Shown here in pieces: positions 42,414 to 53,992 of a stretch of DNA of 64,000 nt (within the stretch, counting starts at the first letter, position 1; every line of letters begins with the position of its first letter). The stretch comes from Nitzschia sp. pyKryTriq1 (taxonomy: Eukaryota > Bacillariophyta > Bacillariophyceae > Bacillariales > Bacillariaceae): NCBI GenBank assembly GCA_956465555.1, contig OY101120.1, positions 2,536,001 to 2,600,000 of the forward strand, written 5' to 3'. The position numbers were made by a program, and so were the translations under genes. Under the pieces are notes generated by a model. It searched no databases, was not told where the DNA came from, and saw nothing but the letters and a program-made list of their open reading frames with translations.

Positions 42414-45400
42414 ATGCCCCCGACGACGAGGACGCCAATACGAACGACTCTGGATGAGGAAGAAGAATGGATCTTTTCCTTGTTTTTGCCGTTTGAAGAT
42501 GCGAAGAATCGAAATAAAGTGATTCAGTTGGTGACGAAACATGAACCTACAGAAGCTATCGCGGTCGATGATGCACGGCCAGTCGTCTCTCACAGTACGA
42601 CTTCTGCTGCCAGCCCATCAGTCTCAGCAGCAGGAGTATTAGTAGATGACGACGACAACGAAGAAGATGAGGAGTCGTCGTCTGGCACAACTCCCGGTGA
42701 ACTGATGAAATCGCTGTTGGAAAATGACGAGGATGGCGTTGGTGTGGACGAGGATGATGAGAAGAAGCACCACCACCACCATATCACCAATGCGGAGGAT
42801 CCTACGAGTCCTACGTCATCATGGAAAGTATCATCATCACCAACATCAGCCTCTTCTTCGTGTTGTTGGAAGTTTCAAACCCCTCGCGGACGGAGTCTCG
42901 AATCCAACATTTTGTTGCAGCTATCGTATCGACCTTCGTGGCAAGGTATTCCGGAATACACTTCCACATTGAGACGGCGGCATCCGTTATTGGCCAAGGC
43001 GTTGGGTGGTTGCTGCGGAGTATTAGGATCACGTCGAGGTCCGCGCAATAATAACGGCGGCGGCGACGACGATCCTGAACAAATATGGGAAGTCTACACC
43101 ACCCAAGATATAGTCAAAACCAGTCGTCGGATTATTACGATTCGAGGAATGGGACAATGTCAAGCCATTTCCGTGTATCTCAAACCAATGTACAATCAGC
43201 ATCATCATCATTCAGCAACTACTCCAACTACTACTAATAGGACCGAGCACGAGGAGGAGGAAGAAGATGATGGCGATGATGATGATGATGCGGCTCCACC
43301 CTCTCAATATGAATCGGCATGGAAAGCCCATCAACAACGCATGGGAAAGGGCCGCCGACCTATTACCGCCGGTACTGCCACTACTACCGGACAAGAAGAT
43401 GCCTCTTCCTGGACTCGATTCACAGAACCGGAGGATACTTTACCACCCATAAGTACTACGAACACGAGTAGCAGCACTAGCAGTACTACTACTGGTGCTA
43501 TTACCAGTAGTGATGATGACGATGACGATGATGATGACAAACATCATCATCAACAACAACACATTGTCATTACTTTTGCGGTTCCGATCGAAACGGAAAC
43601 CAAATATGATCCACCTCTCTTGTGGAAAGTACAGTTGCCTCCTCGATATCAACATCCTACTCATACTGGTGACAATCCTTCTACCTCGTCGTCGTCAGCC
43701 ATTATGTTGGATACCATTACGGTCTTGGATGGATCGGTCAACTTGAAAGAACCGGCGACGCATGCGTATATTCAGGGATATCAAAGTTGGTCCTTTACGG
43801 GATCCATTTGGAAGGGACAACCACAACCCAAGCCAGCCATGCCCAATATCTTTAGTCGGGCGTTTAATCTCGGTGGTACCCTACCGGACCCTCCGACGAC
43901 TACCTTCGTGTCATCCCAAACAAGAAAAGGAGGAGTAGCAGTAGTCAATCCTCCTTCTCCTTCCCCTCCACCTCCCTTTTATCAATCCGATTTCTTTACC
44001 TGCATCAGTACAGGACGAGGACAACTCATGGATGAAAATGGTGGTCCAGCTCTAGTATGTGGATGGATTTCACAGCACGAACAAATGGGAATCATTGGTA
44101 TGGACGCGGATTTGTCACAAATAACCATGCATGCCTCACATCATGCTCAAATGATCGGCGGCGGCGGCGGAGGTACTCAAACCGATTGGGCCTACGCCCA
44201 ACTCGTCTCACCCCATCATTACGATGAAGAACCCATGGTGCACTTTTTACATGCCGCTGCCGCATTCAATCAAGCCAAACCGTTACAGAATGGTCCTCTC
44301 CTTACGGGATGGTGCAGTTGGTATCACTACTATGAAAATATTTCGGCGGATAATTTGCGGTACAATTTTGCCAAATTGGCCAGCATGAAAAATAAGGTCC
44401 CGACCAACGTGGCGGTCGTGGACGACGGATACATGAAGGCCTGGGGAGACTGGGATGACTTTAAACCCCAAAAGTTTGATGATATGGCAGTGGTCAGTCG
44501 GGACATTCAGTCGAATGGGATGCGACCCGGCATTTGGTTGGCTCCCTTTGCCTGTGACAAACATTCCAAAATTGCCAAACTTCATCCGGAATGGATCATT
44601 CGGAATGATCGTGGACAGCCCGCCAATTCATCCAATTGTGGCAAGTTCTTTTATGGACTCGATGCGACCAATCCACATGTGAGAAAGCATGTCTATGAAA
44701 GCATCCGAAGGGCCGTTCAAGATTGGGGATTTCAAGTCTTGAAGATTGATTTCCTCTATGCGGCATGTCTAGAAGGAAATGGCAAATACGACATGACCAT
44801 GACTCGAGCCCAAGCGATGCATTTGGCCCTGAAAACCATTCGAAAAGCCGCCGGACCGGACGTCTTTTTGATTGGATGTGGATGTCCGATGGGGGCCGGT
44901 ATCGGGTATGTCGATGGTAAGTATATACAACGCGAGAAGACGAATCATCATGTGGCTTGTTGCTTCGTTTCTCACGATGCGCTGGTAAAAAAATGTTCCA
45001 GGTATGCGCATTTCCGCGGATACGGGTCCTACATGGTATCCCGCATTGCCACTGCCCTGGTGGGATCACAGTACGCTTCCCGCCCTGCGTGCCATGATTC
45101 GAAATAGCATGAGTCGAGCTCCCTTTGGACATCGTTGGTGGCACAACGATCCTGATTGCCTCTTGTTGGGAGAAACGACGAGTCTGACCAATGAAGAAGT
45201 CGCCAGTGCGGCTTCGATTGTCGCCATGACGTGTGGAATGATGCTCCTATCGGATGATTTGACCAAGGTTAGCATTGCTCGAATGCGTATTCTTACCAAA
45301 ATCTTTCCCATGACGGGAGTCACCGCGACGGTACTCGACTTACACACGACAGAGAACAAGGGAATGCCGTCCATTATGAGACTGTGGTGCACCGACAAGT

Positions 45401-46257
45401 ACAATACTTTGGAAAACTTTCGTCAGTCCGACTTGTTCCGACAAAGTGTCAAAGAGTTCCAGCACAATGCGGAAGCTACTCATTTTGGTCGAGGCGCATC
45501 GTTCAATATGGAGGAACCCTTGCCGCATCCCAACGAACGAAAACGAAGTTGCATTCCGGTAGCCCGAGGACTCGGTACTTGGACAGTCATTTCCCTGAGC
45601 AATTGGTATGACAATCCACGGGTCATGGAGATCCCTCATTTGGCCGTGGAACCTCCACCGACCACGGGATGGGGAACCTTGGCCTCGGCAATGACGGCTG
45701 CTTCCAACGAAACAAGCCCCAACAACAACAGTAATACTATGTCTATGGGCGAACACCCCGGCTATCACGTCTTTTGCTTTTGGTCTGCCAAGTATTCTTG
45801 GGTGTCATTGGAGGAGACCAAGCATCATGAAGGCAAGCCCGACGAACCCGTCTCGGCCTTGCGACGCATATTGGGTCCCCATGAAACTGAAATCTTTCAC
45901 ATTCGGCCTGTCACGCCTGGTATTCCCCAGTATGTGGGAAGTGATTTGCATTTTTCCTGTGGCCACGAAATCGTGTCCTTTGTGACGGACACCCGCAACA
46001 AGGTCAAAATCCAGCTCAAGACCAATCTCAATCGCGTCGGCCATATTTTCTTGTTTGTACCGTCTGTCGATCAGCGTCACGTTAAAGTCACTCTGGGTGG
46101 CCAATCCCCAGGACGTTGGACCACGGTTGGAAACGTTCCGTCGCCCGAAAAAGCTCCGATTGGGTCGTTCCAATGCATTGGACGCATTTTGCGAATCATG
46201 GTAGTGGTACATGGCAACGGATCGGACAAGGATGGGTTGGTAGAAATCGAATACTAA
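42414..46257 (+). CDS. GH36-type alpha-galactosidase / raffinose-synthase-like glycosidase
   Basis: Exons 42414-44916 and 45002-46257, phase 1, 85-nt intron; 1252 residues. The catalytic barrel begins near residue 630 with TGWCSWYHYYENIS and continues through VVDDGYMKAWGDW and GMRPGIWLAPF. The nucleophile is Asp779 in VLKIDFLYAA, and the splice joins IGYVDG to MRISADTGPTWY, placing the acid/base at Asp841. These match GH36 enzymes, which cleave or transfer alpha-galactosyl units. The ~600-residue N-terminal half includes the family's beta-sandwich (for example IQGYQSWSFTGS) broken up by Thr/Ser and Asp/His-rich inserts. No signal peptide is seen, so a cytosolic role in storage-sugar or floridoside-like galactoside turnover is possible, but the substrate is not shown by the sequence. 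Confidence 0.88.
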
Positions 46258-46384
46258 GAAGAGGATAGGATGGTACTTTTATTTAGTCTACCGTAGCAGT
46301 CTTCAGATACTTGTAGACTACCTGAAGTTCTACTACTCTAGTAGAGTGGCAAACAGGTTTTCGTATCTACACGTACGTACTTTA

Positions 46385-48010
46385 CTACATGTCCGCAGAA
46401 CGCCATCGATAGGCTTCTTCCTGTTGAAGGTTGGCGCTGTACTTCTTGGCCAAGAGTTTGTCTTCAAACCCATTGCCACGGTCCACTCCATCCCAACGAT
46501 ATCCAGGTCGAATTCCGTATCGGTTCGGTTTCGGCGCTGGTCCCTTGTAGACTGGCTTTTCTGGTTCCATCGCTCCATCATCTTCCACATCGCTACTACT
46601 ATCCTCGTCACCACCACCCCTGCTTCTGCCATGTTTCTTGGACCGCTTCTTTTCTTTCTTTTTCTTCTTGCTCATTTTCTTGGCTCGTTCCTCTTGCAGC
46701 TTTTTCGCCGCATACGCCGCCATGGGATCTCCCTTTCGAATTTCACTTTTTCGAATCGCTTCTAGATGATCGTCGTTTTGATGCCGTGCAAAACTCGATT
46801 CTTGTAACGCTTGAAATTCCCGTTCCTTGGCCATGGCCGCATCTCGTTGGACTTTTCCTGTATTCAATACTTGCTGCGCTTGGGGATCGAGTTCGACGAC
46901 ACGACGACGGTTGTTGTTATTCTTGTCCACGACTGGTTTTTCTGCCTTGCGTCCGTCCTTGTCTCGATACACCGTCTCTCCCATACCATACTTGTCCACC
47001 ATGAGTTGCGCCTCTTCCTGTTTCCGGGCTTGGATTTTCGTTTCCGATTTGGTAAAGTCTTGATACTTTTGAAGCCCGGCCTTGTGTCCCGATGCCATAC
47101 GAGCTCGCTTCGCAGCAACTGCATCAGCGTCCTCACCGTCACTAATATCGTCCTCATCGGAATCATGTCGTTTTCGAGGACGACGACGATTGGATCCACC
47201 AGTGGAGGAGGATGCTGAGCCACCACCACCACTATTGTCATCATCGGAATCGTAACGACGTCGACCAGCAGCAGGACGGCGACGACGATCGCCATCCGGA
47301 GAAGAACCTTTTTCGTGCTCATCGGACGAAGAAGAATCGTATCGCCTCCTTGATGTTTTTGCTGGAACATCCTGTTGGTGGTCATCCTGCTTCTCATCAT
47401 CATCATCATCATCGTCATCACTGGAAGAATCATGTCGCCGCCGAGGAGCAGAAACCGAGGAGTCATCATCATCATTTCGATCCATTTCCGTTTTGATGGC
47501 AACATCATTATCATTATCGTCATCGTCATCGTCCGAATCATGTCTTCGACGTTTTCTAGGTTCTATCACCGCCACCTCCTCTCTGCCTTCCGTCTCCCAA
47601 GTCCCTCGGGGTGGTCCGGATGCAGCAGCAGTAGTAGCAGCATGAGCATGATCCCCTTCTCCTAGCAGTAGAGGAATATCCACTGACGACACAATGACTG
47701 GTCGATCTTCTTCTTCCAATTCTTGGACATTTTCTTCCCCATCATCATTCTGTTCATATTGATTATTATTGGAAGGAGCCAAATAATGGCCCACGTCGTG
47801 TTCGGCATCATCCTCTTCGGCATCATGATGTAATAATGCTGTAGTTTCTAGTACCTTTCTCTTCTTCTTCTTGCTGCTGCTGCTCTTCTTATTCTTGTGT
47901 TGTTTTCTCTCCTTTTTGGCTTCTTTTTTACTATCCTGTTCAGCACCACCAGACGTATACTTGGACAAGTAGTCTAATTTGCTGTTACTGCTAGTAGTAG
48001 TACTCGGCAT
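46385..48010 (-). CDS. BUD13: BUD13, RES complex splicing factor
   Basis: A 541-residue single-exon protein. The N-terminus [12 protein letters not shown] and the C-terminal block [19 protein letters not shown] followed by [12 protein letters not shown] are signatures of Bud13/Cwc26. Between them lies a long charged stretch of repeated [11 protein letters not shown] units, as in metazoan BUD13 but more acidic, and a Lys-rich nuclear-signal-like stretch ([16 protein letters not shown]). With Snu17 and Pml1, Bud13 forms the RES complex, which stabilises the activated spliceosome and helps retain unspliced pre-mRNA in the nucleus. It is convergent with the GH36 gene (127 bp between stops). Confidence 0.94.
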   Translation of the reverse strand: MPSTTTSSNSKLDYLSKYTSGGAEQDSKKEAKKERKQHKNKKSSSSKKKKRKVLETTALLHHDAEEDDAEHDVGHYLAPSNNNQYEQNDDGEENVQELEEEDRPVIVSSVDIPLLLGEGDHAHAATTAAASGPPRGTWETEGREEVAVIEPRKRRRHDSDDDDDDNDNDVAIKTEMDRNDDDDSSVSAPRRRHDSSSDDDDDDDDEKQDDHQQDVPAKTSRRRYDSSSSDEHEKGSSPDGDRRRRPAAGRRRYDSDDDNSGGGGSASSSTGGSNRRRPRKRHDSDEDDISDGEDADAVAAKRARMASGHKAGLQKYQDFTKSETKIQARKQEEAQLMVDKYGMGETVYRDKDGRKAEKPVVDKNNNNRRRVVELDPQAQQVLNTGKVQRDAAMAKEREFQALQESSFARHQNDDHLEAIRKSEIRKGDPMAAYAAKKLQEERAKKMSKKKKKEKKRSKKHGRSRGGGDEDSSSDVEDDGAMEPEKPVYKGPAPKPNRYGIRPGYRWDGVDRGNGFEDKLLAKKYSANLQQEEAYRWRSADM

Positions 48011-48618
48011 GATGATAAACTACTACGTAGGAAGGAAGGAAGGATGGATGGATGATCGAATGGGTGGGTATGTGTGGGTGTGTGGGCCGCTATGCTACCA
48101 GAAGCTATTACTGCCCTATTTTAGGCCACGTTTCGACTACTGGTACAAGTATCCATACCGCGGTACTGCGCTCAGAGCGAGCACCATGGTCGTTTTGTGT
48201 GCGGTCTCTGTGATGATGATGTGGATGATGATTTTTTTTGGGTTCGCGACGATGCGCGATGGCGGACGGACGTTGGACGGAGCTACAAATTGGACGACTC
48301 CTACGACACAACATGCCAACCTTCATTCCTGGATTTTGTCCTTTATATACTTATACATATCTGTAGAATGATAAAATACAATTCAAACGCACCTGCCCGT
48401 ATGACAAATTTTTGAGCACACGAGACGCAACAACAACATAATATTTTTGTGTGTGATTGTTTTATTGCAAGAAAATCTGTCTGTTGTTTAGTACTGTAGT
48501 TGCAGGCTTCCCATCACCATCATCATCATCATCATCATCATCATCACACTCGGATTTGCAACAGATATTGAGATAGGGCGCTGTACGAACTGTCGGTCTG
48601 TAAGCTGAACAGACCACG
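48011..48618. other. Divergent promoter region with CAT microsatellite
   Basis: A 608-bp spacer between BUD13 (-) and the coiled-coil gene (+). A (CAT)n tract lies at about 48509-48546. No gene is supported. Confidence 0.55.
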
Positions 48619-51600
48619 ATGGCCAAAGAAGGACGCTTCAGTAGTAGTAGTATCAGTCCCAGTCATAAGAGACAACAACAACAGACCCCCGAGAAATTAT
48701 CGTATCCTGCTGGATCTGCAGGTGTTGGTGTTGGTGTTAGCAGTCCTTCTGTTTCCTCTTGGACGACCTCCGCCTCCAAGGTATCTGCAACCAGCAGTAC
48801 TCCTTCCAGCAGTCGCAAAACAACAACTCCTGGAAAAAAGTTGCTGGCCCGGCTGTTTTGTGGACCCACGCTGAAAAGTAGCAGCAAGGACTCCTCCTCC
48901 ATCATCTACAACAATCACAACGCGGAAGGCTCCACGATCGAAGGACCGATTGACTCGAGTAGTACAGCATCGAGTCCTGTGAGCAGTAGTAACGATCATC
49001 ATTATCAGCAGCAGCAACAACAACAGCAACACCCTCCGCGATCCATTTCCACAGGAAGAATCATGAAGGTTCCTTCTCCTACTTTTGTACCACTGAAAGG
49101 AGGAACAGGGCAACAACAACAGCAACAACCACCACAGAAAGGAGCAAAGCAACAACACCATTCACCGCTCAAGCAACGAATATCCGATATTCTTTCCTCT
49201 GCGGCTCTTTCACCGGACGATCATCAAGATGTCTATCTTACCGAGTCGTCTTCGACATCGTACTCGAACGAGCAAAATATTATTATTCAACAGCCATCGC
49301 AGCAACGTGCGTCTGCGTCCTTGAGCTCGGACAGTGGCGGTGACAGTGGTAGCAGCAGCAATTATCATCATCATGTTCCCATGAAGACGGGTGGCATTGC
49401 CATTCCAACTCCTCACAAGAACAGATCGACCTTTCAGGCCCCTGATTCGGACGATGACGACGATGATGACAATGAGAATGAAGAGAACCATCACACGACT
49501 ACCCTTGTCTTTCCTCATCCACTCCGCGCCATTTCGGAAAGTCCGAGTCCGGTGGCGGTGGCACCCCGAGTCACCCGGCATTTGAATCTCTCGCACAGCG
49601 AGGATGATGATGATGATGATGAGGATGGATCGAATGAACATGCAGCAGCAGCATTAGCAGCAGGAGGCATTTCGTCCTCCATGCCCGTCGATCTCGATGA
49701 TGATGATGTCTTTGACGACGACGATGACGACGAAGAGGATGCTTTTTTGCCCGATGATTTCAAGCAGCGGCAGCACCAGCAGCAGAATCAATATAGTAAT
49801 AATAAGAATGGTCAAGGGGAAAGGATGTATACTTGGGATCAAGTCCAACAGTACATCCAGGAAGCTGTTGAGGGACTCCAAGAGCGGCTCGAAGACCGGC
49901 ATCAGCAAGAATTCGAAGATGCATTGGAAAGCCATCTTCGAGAGCACGGTGCACAGTGGAAACAAGATGCGGAAGCCGAGTATTCACGTCTCCATCGCTT
50001 GATCAAGGAAGAAAAGGCAAGGACGGAACAAGCCAACAAGGAACTGGCCCAACTCAAACTCAAACAAGTCGAGCATGATTCGTTGGTTCAAATGGAAGAA
50101 AAATTGAACGTGAGCTTGCAAGAAAAGCGAAGATTGCAAGGGCAAGTGAAGGCTTTGGAAGAAAAAGTCGCCAAAGGAGCATCCGCTAATGATCATGCCA
50201 AGGAACTCTATTTGAATCAGTTGCACGATCAGATTCAAGTTCTGCAAGAGGAATTGGAAGACGCCAAACAGTCCCAGGAAGTAGTGCAGTCCCTGGGAGA
50301 CGCCAAGAGTCAAGCCGAACAAAAGGTTCAAGAGCTTGCACGTGAGCTACTCCAGACGCAAAATCAAATGAGGACCATGGAAATGGATCATTCTGAAGAA
50401 ACGCAAAGGAAGATGCATGCCATCCAGGCCACGTATGAAAAGGAAATGGACGACCTTGCTTTGGCCAATCGATCCGCCAAGGAGCAAGTCGAGTCGCTGC
50501 AACAACAACTGGATGCCTTGCTTCTTCGTGATCAGGCTACTACTTCCACTACTACGACTGTTTCGGAACAAGTTGCGATGCTCCAATCGGAAAAGGCAGT
50601 TCTGCAACGCAAATTGCACGAAGTCCAAGACAAGTTGGAGGCTCGTATTGCCGCGGCGGATGCACAAAGTGCCACGCAACTGACGCAAATGCAAGATACT
50701 CGATTGCAAATGGAAGCCTTGCGAGAAGAATCGGAAACTGTCAAAAACAACAACAACGAGGAGGCCCTCCTTCAACTACGAAGCGAATTGGAAGCGCTTC
50801 GGGCGGAACGAGATGCCCTGGAATCACAAGTGCGACTTTTGCAAGAGGATCAGCAGGCCAACAACAAGGCTTCTGCTGGCAATGATGGTCCAGTCGAAAC
50901 AGTGCGACGGGAACTAGAACAAGAGATTCAAGTCCTCAAGGATGAACTCGACCGACGCTCCAAGGAGTTTGAAGCAGAAAAGCGAACCTTGCAGGCCGAT
51001 TTGTCGGTTCAAGAAATCGATGAGCTTACTGGTCAAGTACAAACTCTCAAGAAGGATCACGCGATGACTCTGGAAGAGCAACGCCAAGAATTGACTGCGA
51101 AACACGAACGTGTTTTGGAAACGGCCAATACACGCTTTGAAGAGCTACGCACGGGATTTGAAGAGGAAATCGTCCTACTCGTGGAAGCGCATGCCAAGGA
51201 GAAGAAGACTCTTCAAGCACAAATCGATCAACTCAAATCGCAACACGAGCAAGAGATTCAGTTGGTCAAGGCCACCTCGGAGGAGCAATCCGAACAACGA
51301 ATCAAATCCCTGCAAGAGGAACTCGATCGATTACGAATTGAATTTGAAGATGAAAAGGTCGAGATTATTCGTACCAGCTCCAAGCAAGCAGATGAACTCC
51401 AGGCCAAGCTCAGTCACCAACAAGAAGAGCATCAGAATGAACTGGAAAGCATGCACTACAAGATGCAGAACCTCGAGTCGGAAATCAATCAACTTCGTGC
51501 CGAAACTGGAAGCAAGGAGGCCCTTGCCGCGACTACGCAGTACATTGAAGAAATGAAGAACAAGTACGAATGTGACATGAAAGAGCTCAAGAGCAAGTCG

Positions 51601-52677
51601 CAAGATGAACTCGACTCGGCTTTGAAGGAAAAGGCTGACCTCGAAACAAAGATTGCCAGTCTGGAGGAGAAACTCGCCAAAATGGTTCAAGCACACAAGA
51701 AAGAAATCGAAGAGGTGGCTGTCAAGGCCAAGGAAGAAACAGAAAAGGTGCTCCAGGAACTGGAATTGTCTGTCGCCAGCATGGAGGCAGGGGATGGTGC
51801 TCTGACGGGCGAGATTGCGGCATTGCAAGCCAAAGCCAAGAAGGACAAGGAGGAGTACGCAAGTCGAATTCGCCAAGTTCGCCAGGACCACAACAAGGAA
51901 ATTGACGATCTGCTCAAGCAGCTCGACTTGGTGGAAGCCGAGCACAATGACAAGACTTCCAAAATGGAACAGCTGGTTACGGAAAAGGAGGCTGTCATCT
52001 CGGCACTTGGAGCCCAACTTGCTGAAGCCGAAAAAAGATTTTCCGCGACTAATGACGAGAGGGAGTCCACGTCCCGGCGAGTAGAAGAACTTGAAGCAGA
52101 ACTGTACACCGCCAAGGCCGAAGCAGAATCCAAGGCCAAGGAAATTAAGCGGCTAGTGGCCGAGCGGGCCAGGGCGGCGCAAGAAGAAGAACTCTTGCGA
52201 GACCAAATGTGTGCCGAGGCCCGAGAAGAAATGATTCTCCGAGCCGAAGGCCAATTCGAGGAGCTCAACTCGACCTACAAGAAGCTCAAGCACAAGTATG
52301 ATGAGGCCACTGCAAAGATTGCTAGTCTCGACAAGGAACTCCGGGCAGCGAAGAAGCTAACCGATCAAATCAGGAACGAGAAGATCACCCGAGAAGAGGA
52401 CCTTAACGATGAGATGGCCCAATTGAAGGCGACCGTTGCCAATGCCGACTTGAACGCTGCGAGAAAGGTCAAGCAATATCGAGCGGATTTGCAAAAAGCT
52501 AAGGACTCGGAACGCGAGCTCCAACTCAAGCTTGACGAAGCTTTGGCCACCAGTCGTTCAGTGCAACGAACACTTGCGAGTGTTGTGGCCGAAAAAGAAA
52601 AGCTCATTGAAGAACACAAGGATATGAAGGCAGTTTGTGAAGAACTGATGGAAATCGTTGAAAAGGGGGGGAAATAA
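48619..52677 (+). CDS. Long coiled-coil protein
   Basis: A 1352-residue single-exon protein. The first ~390 residues are disordered-looking: Ser-rich, with Gln runs and acidic runs ([31 protein letters not shown]). From WDQVQQYIQEAVEGLQERL near residue 400 to the end at ~1345 it is almost all heptad-like coiled coil rich in Glu, Lys, Gln and Leu, with few prolines. No ATPase head, motor, kinase or membrane anchor is seen, so SMC proteins, myosins and tail-anchored golgins are not supported. Likely a structural or tethering protein (centrosome-, Golgi- or cytoskeleton-associated); the specific role is unknown. Confidence 0.85.
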   Translation: MAKEGRFSSSSISPSHKRQQQQTPEKLSYPAGSAGVGVGVSSPSVSSWTTSASKVSATSSTPSSSRKTTTPGKKLLARLFCGPTLKSSSKDSSSIIYNNHNAEGSTIEGPIDSSSTASSPVSSSNDHHYQQQQQQQQHPPRSISTGRIMKVPSPTFVPLKGGTGQQQQQQPPQKGAKQQHHSPLKQRISDILSSAALSPDDHQDVYLTESSSTSYSNEQNIIIQQPSQQRASASLSSDSGGDSGSSSNYHHHVPMKTGGIAIPTPHKNRSTFQAPDSDDDDDDDNENEENHHTTTLVFPHPLRAISESPSPVAVAPRVTRHLNLSHSEDDDDDDEDGSNEHAAAALAAGGISSSMPVDLDDDDVFDDDDDDEEDAFLPDDFKQRQHQQQNQYSNNKNGQGERMYTWDQVQQYIQEAVEGLQERLEDRHQQEFEDALESHLREHGAQWKQDAEAEYSRLHRLIKEEKARTEQANKELAQLKLKQVEHDSLVQMEEKLNVSLQEKRRLQGQVKALEEKVAKGASANDHAKELYLNQLHDQIQVLQEELEDAKQSQEVVQSLGDAKSQAEQKVQELARELLQTQNQMRTMEMDHSEETQRKMHAIQATYEKEMDDLALANRSAKEQVESLQQQLDALLLRDQATTSTTTTVSEQVAMLQSEKAVLQRKLHEVQDKLEARIAAADAQSATQLTQMQDTRLQMEALREESETVKNNNNEEALLQLRSELEALRAERDALESQVRLLQEDQQANNKASAGNDGPVETVRRELEQEIQVLKDELDRRSKEFEAEKRTLQADLSVQEIDELTGQVQTLKKDHAMTLEEQRQELTAKHERVLETANTRFEELRTGFEEEIVLLVEAHAKEKKTLQAQIDQLKSQHEQEIQLVKATSEEQSEQRIKSLQEELDRLRIEFEDEKVEIIRTSSKQADELQAKLSHQQEEHQNELESMHYKMQNLESEINQLRAETGSKEALAATTQYIEEMKNKYECDMKELKSKSQDELDSALKEKADLETKIASLEEKLAKMVQAHKKEIEEVAVKAKEETEKVLQELELSVASMEAGDGALTGEIAALQAKAKKDKEEYASRIRQVRQDHNKEIDDLLKQLDLVEAEHNDKTSKMEQLVTEKEAVISALGAQLAEAEKRFSATNDERESTSRRVEELEAELYTAKAEAESKAKEIKRLVAERARAAQEEELLRDQMCAEAREEMILRAEGQFEELNSTYKKLKHKYDEATAKIASLDKELRAAKKLTDQIRNEKITREEDLNDEMAQLKATVANADLNAARKVKQYRADLQKAKDSERELQLKLDEALATSRSVQRTLASVVAEKEKLIEEHKDMKAVCEELMEIVEKGGK

Positions 52678-53992
52678 CTGGAGTAAAACATATCATCAAG
52701 CCCGACCTACTAGTAGTAGATAACAACATCATGTAGAGCCTTCACGTTTTAACTACTCCTACTATCAACATATTTGTTTGCAAATACACCTTCTTTAAGA
52801 AGAAAAAAACAGTAGTTTACGTGCGAACTCTAGTAGAGAGAGTAGATCTCACCAAAGAATTCTCGATATGCTACGATGGCTGACATTTCGTTTTCTTAAC
52901 AGCGATCAAGTATATCTTTACACTAGCTCAATTACTTCTAGAGAGCTCTATTGGAGAGTATGACATACTTTAAATAGTGCGACAGTCTGTCTCTATCTCT
53001 CTCGTACCCCTGGGTAGCGTTTTAGAATACACTACTGGTACTGTGCGTACTACAATCTCTCTCTCCTTCGTAGTACTAGTACTCTACGAGTACAGTACAA
53101 CTACGACGAAACGTATACTTCATTCGTACAGTAGGCATCACTGAAGTGGCGTGACTTCAATGCGTGACTTGGAGAATGCATCTACGCGCGGCCATGCGCT
53201 GCACAAGAACTCCGGGCTTCCGCTCTCACATCATCGCGGCGTGCGGCCTGCTAGCCTGTTCTCTCTCGAGCGCCGCCTTGGGGTACCCAACTTTATGTTC
53301 ATTCTTTGTGCAGCGGGACGTCGAGAAAGACTTGTTTCTTACATCACGAGTTGCCCACCGCCTCAATAACCCATCAATTGTATCCATCTCACCTTCTGAG
53401 ACTAACCATGTCTGCAATGATAATCGAAAAGCGAAAACGTTCCAAGGAGATGATGCCGAAACAGGTAAGAGGCGCCGACTGGAGAATAGCGGAGTGCAAA
53501 TGCTGATTTTCTCGGTGTTTTCAATCTTTCGCGTCCCGGTTTTTAAACGCGCCAATCTCTTTTGTTTCTCTACAGCCACCGTACCATTTACAATACTGTT
53601 GGTGCTGTTTCTGACAACGATTGCTCCATGATGTTTCCCCTACCCTTGACAGGAGACGAGCTGCTTTTGTTCCACACTGGCTGTCTCGCCGACGGCTGAC
53701 GACCCATAAACATTGTGCAGGTACGTCCGGCGGCAGTCACGATCGTTGAGTCGGAAAGTGTTAATCAAGTTTTTATCGAAGGCTATTGATATAATGTCGC
53801 AAGACACTCTATCGAACACTCCAGAGGTACCAAACACAATTGCCCCTTCCGGATTGTTTGTCGCAGGCTATTTATTGGGACTGATGTCTGATTTCTTCGA
53901 CTCTATCTAACGGTTGTCCTCTCGTTTGCTACCTGTAGCTACTGTATGCACCCAGCAGGTCCTGGCAGTGAAATGATGATTCTATGTTATCT
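52678..53992. other. Convergent intergenic region with weak coding traces
   Basis: A 1.3-kb spacer between the ends of two large genes. At 53408 an ATG in good context opens 19 codons up to a GTAAGA donor (53465); a pyrimidine-rich acceptor TTTCTCTACAG ends at 53575. The downstream frames are short: one reads HRTIYNTVGAVSDNDCSMMF, another (ATG at 53793) encodes 38 residues. An alternative first exon (53164 onwards) begins with a signal-peptide-like stretch (IIAACGLLACSLSSAALG). The pieces do not make a convincing protein; a small or decaying gene is possible. Confidence 0.3.

Noticed and set aside
51331-52268. Long reverse-strand frames of 190-230 codons
   Set aside because: They lie wholly inside the coiled-coil gene; Glu/Lys/Gln-rich coding often leaves the opposite strand open as Leu/Phe/Ser-rich sequence.
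53697-53699. A second possible selenocysteine TGA in a short frame
   Set aside because: The surrounding frame matches no redox family, there is no partner Cys motif, and I find no SECIS-like structure downstream.
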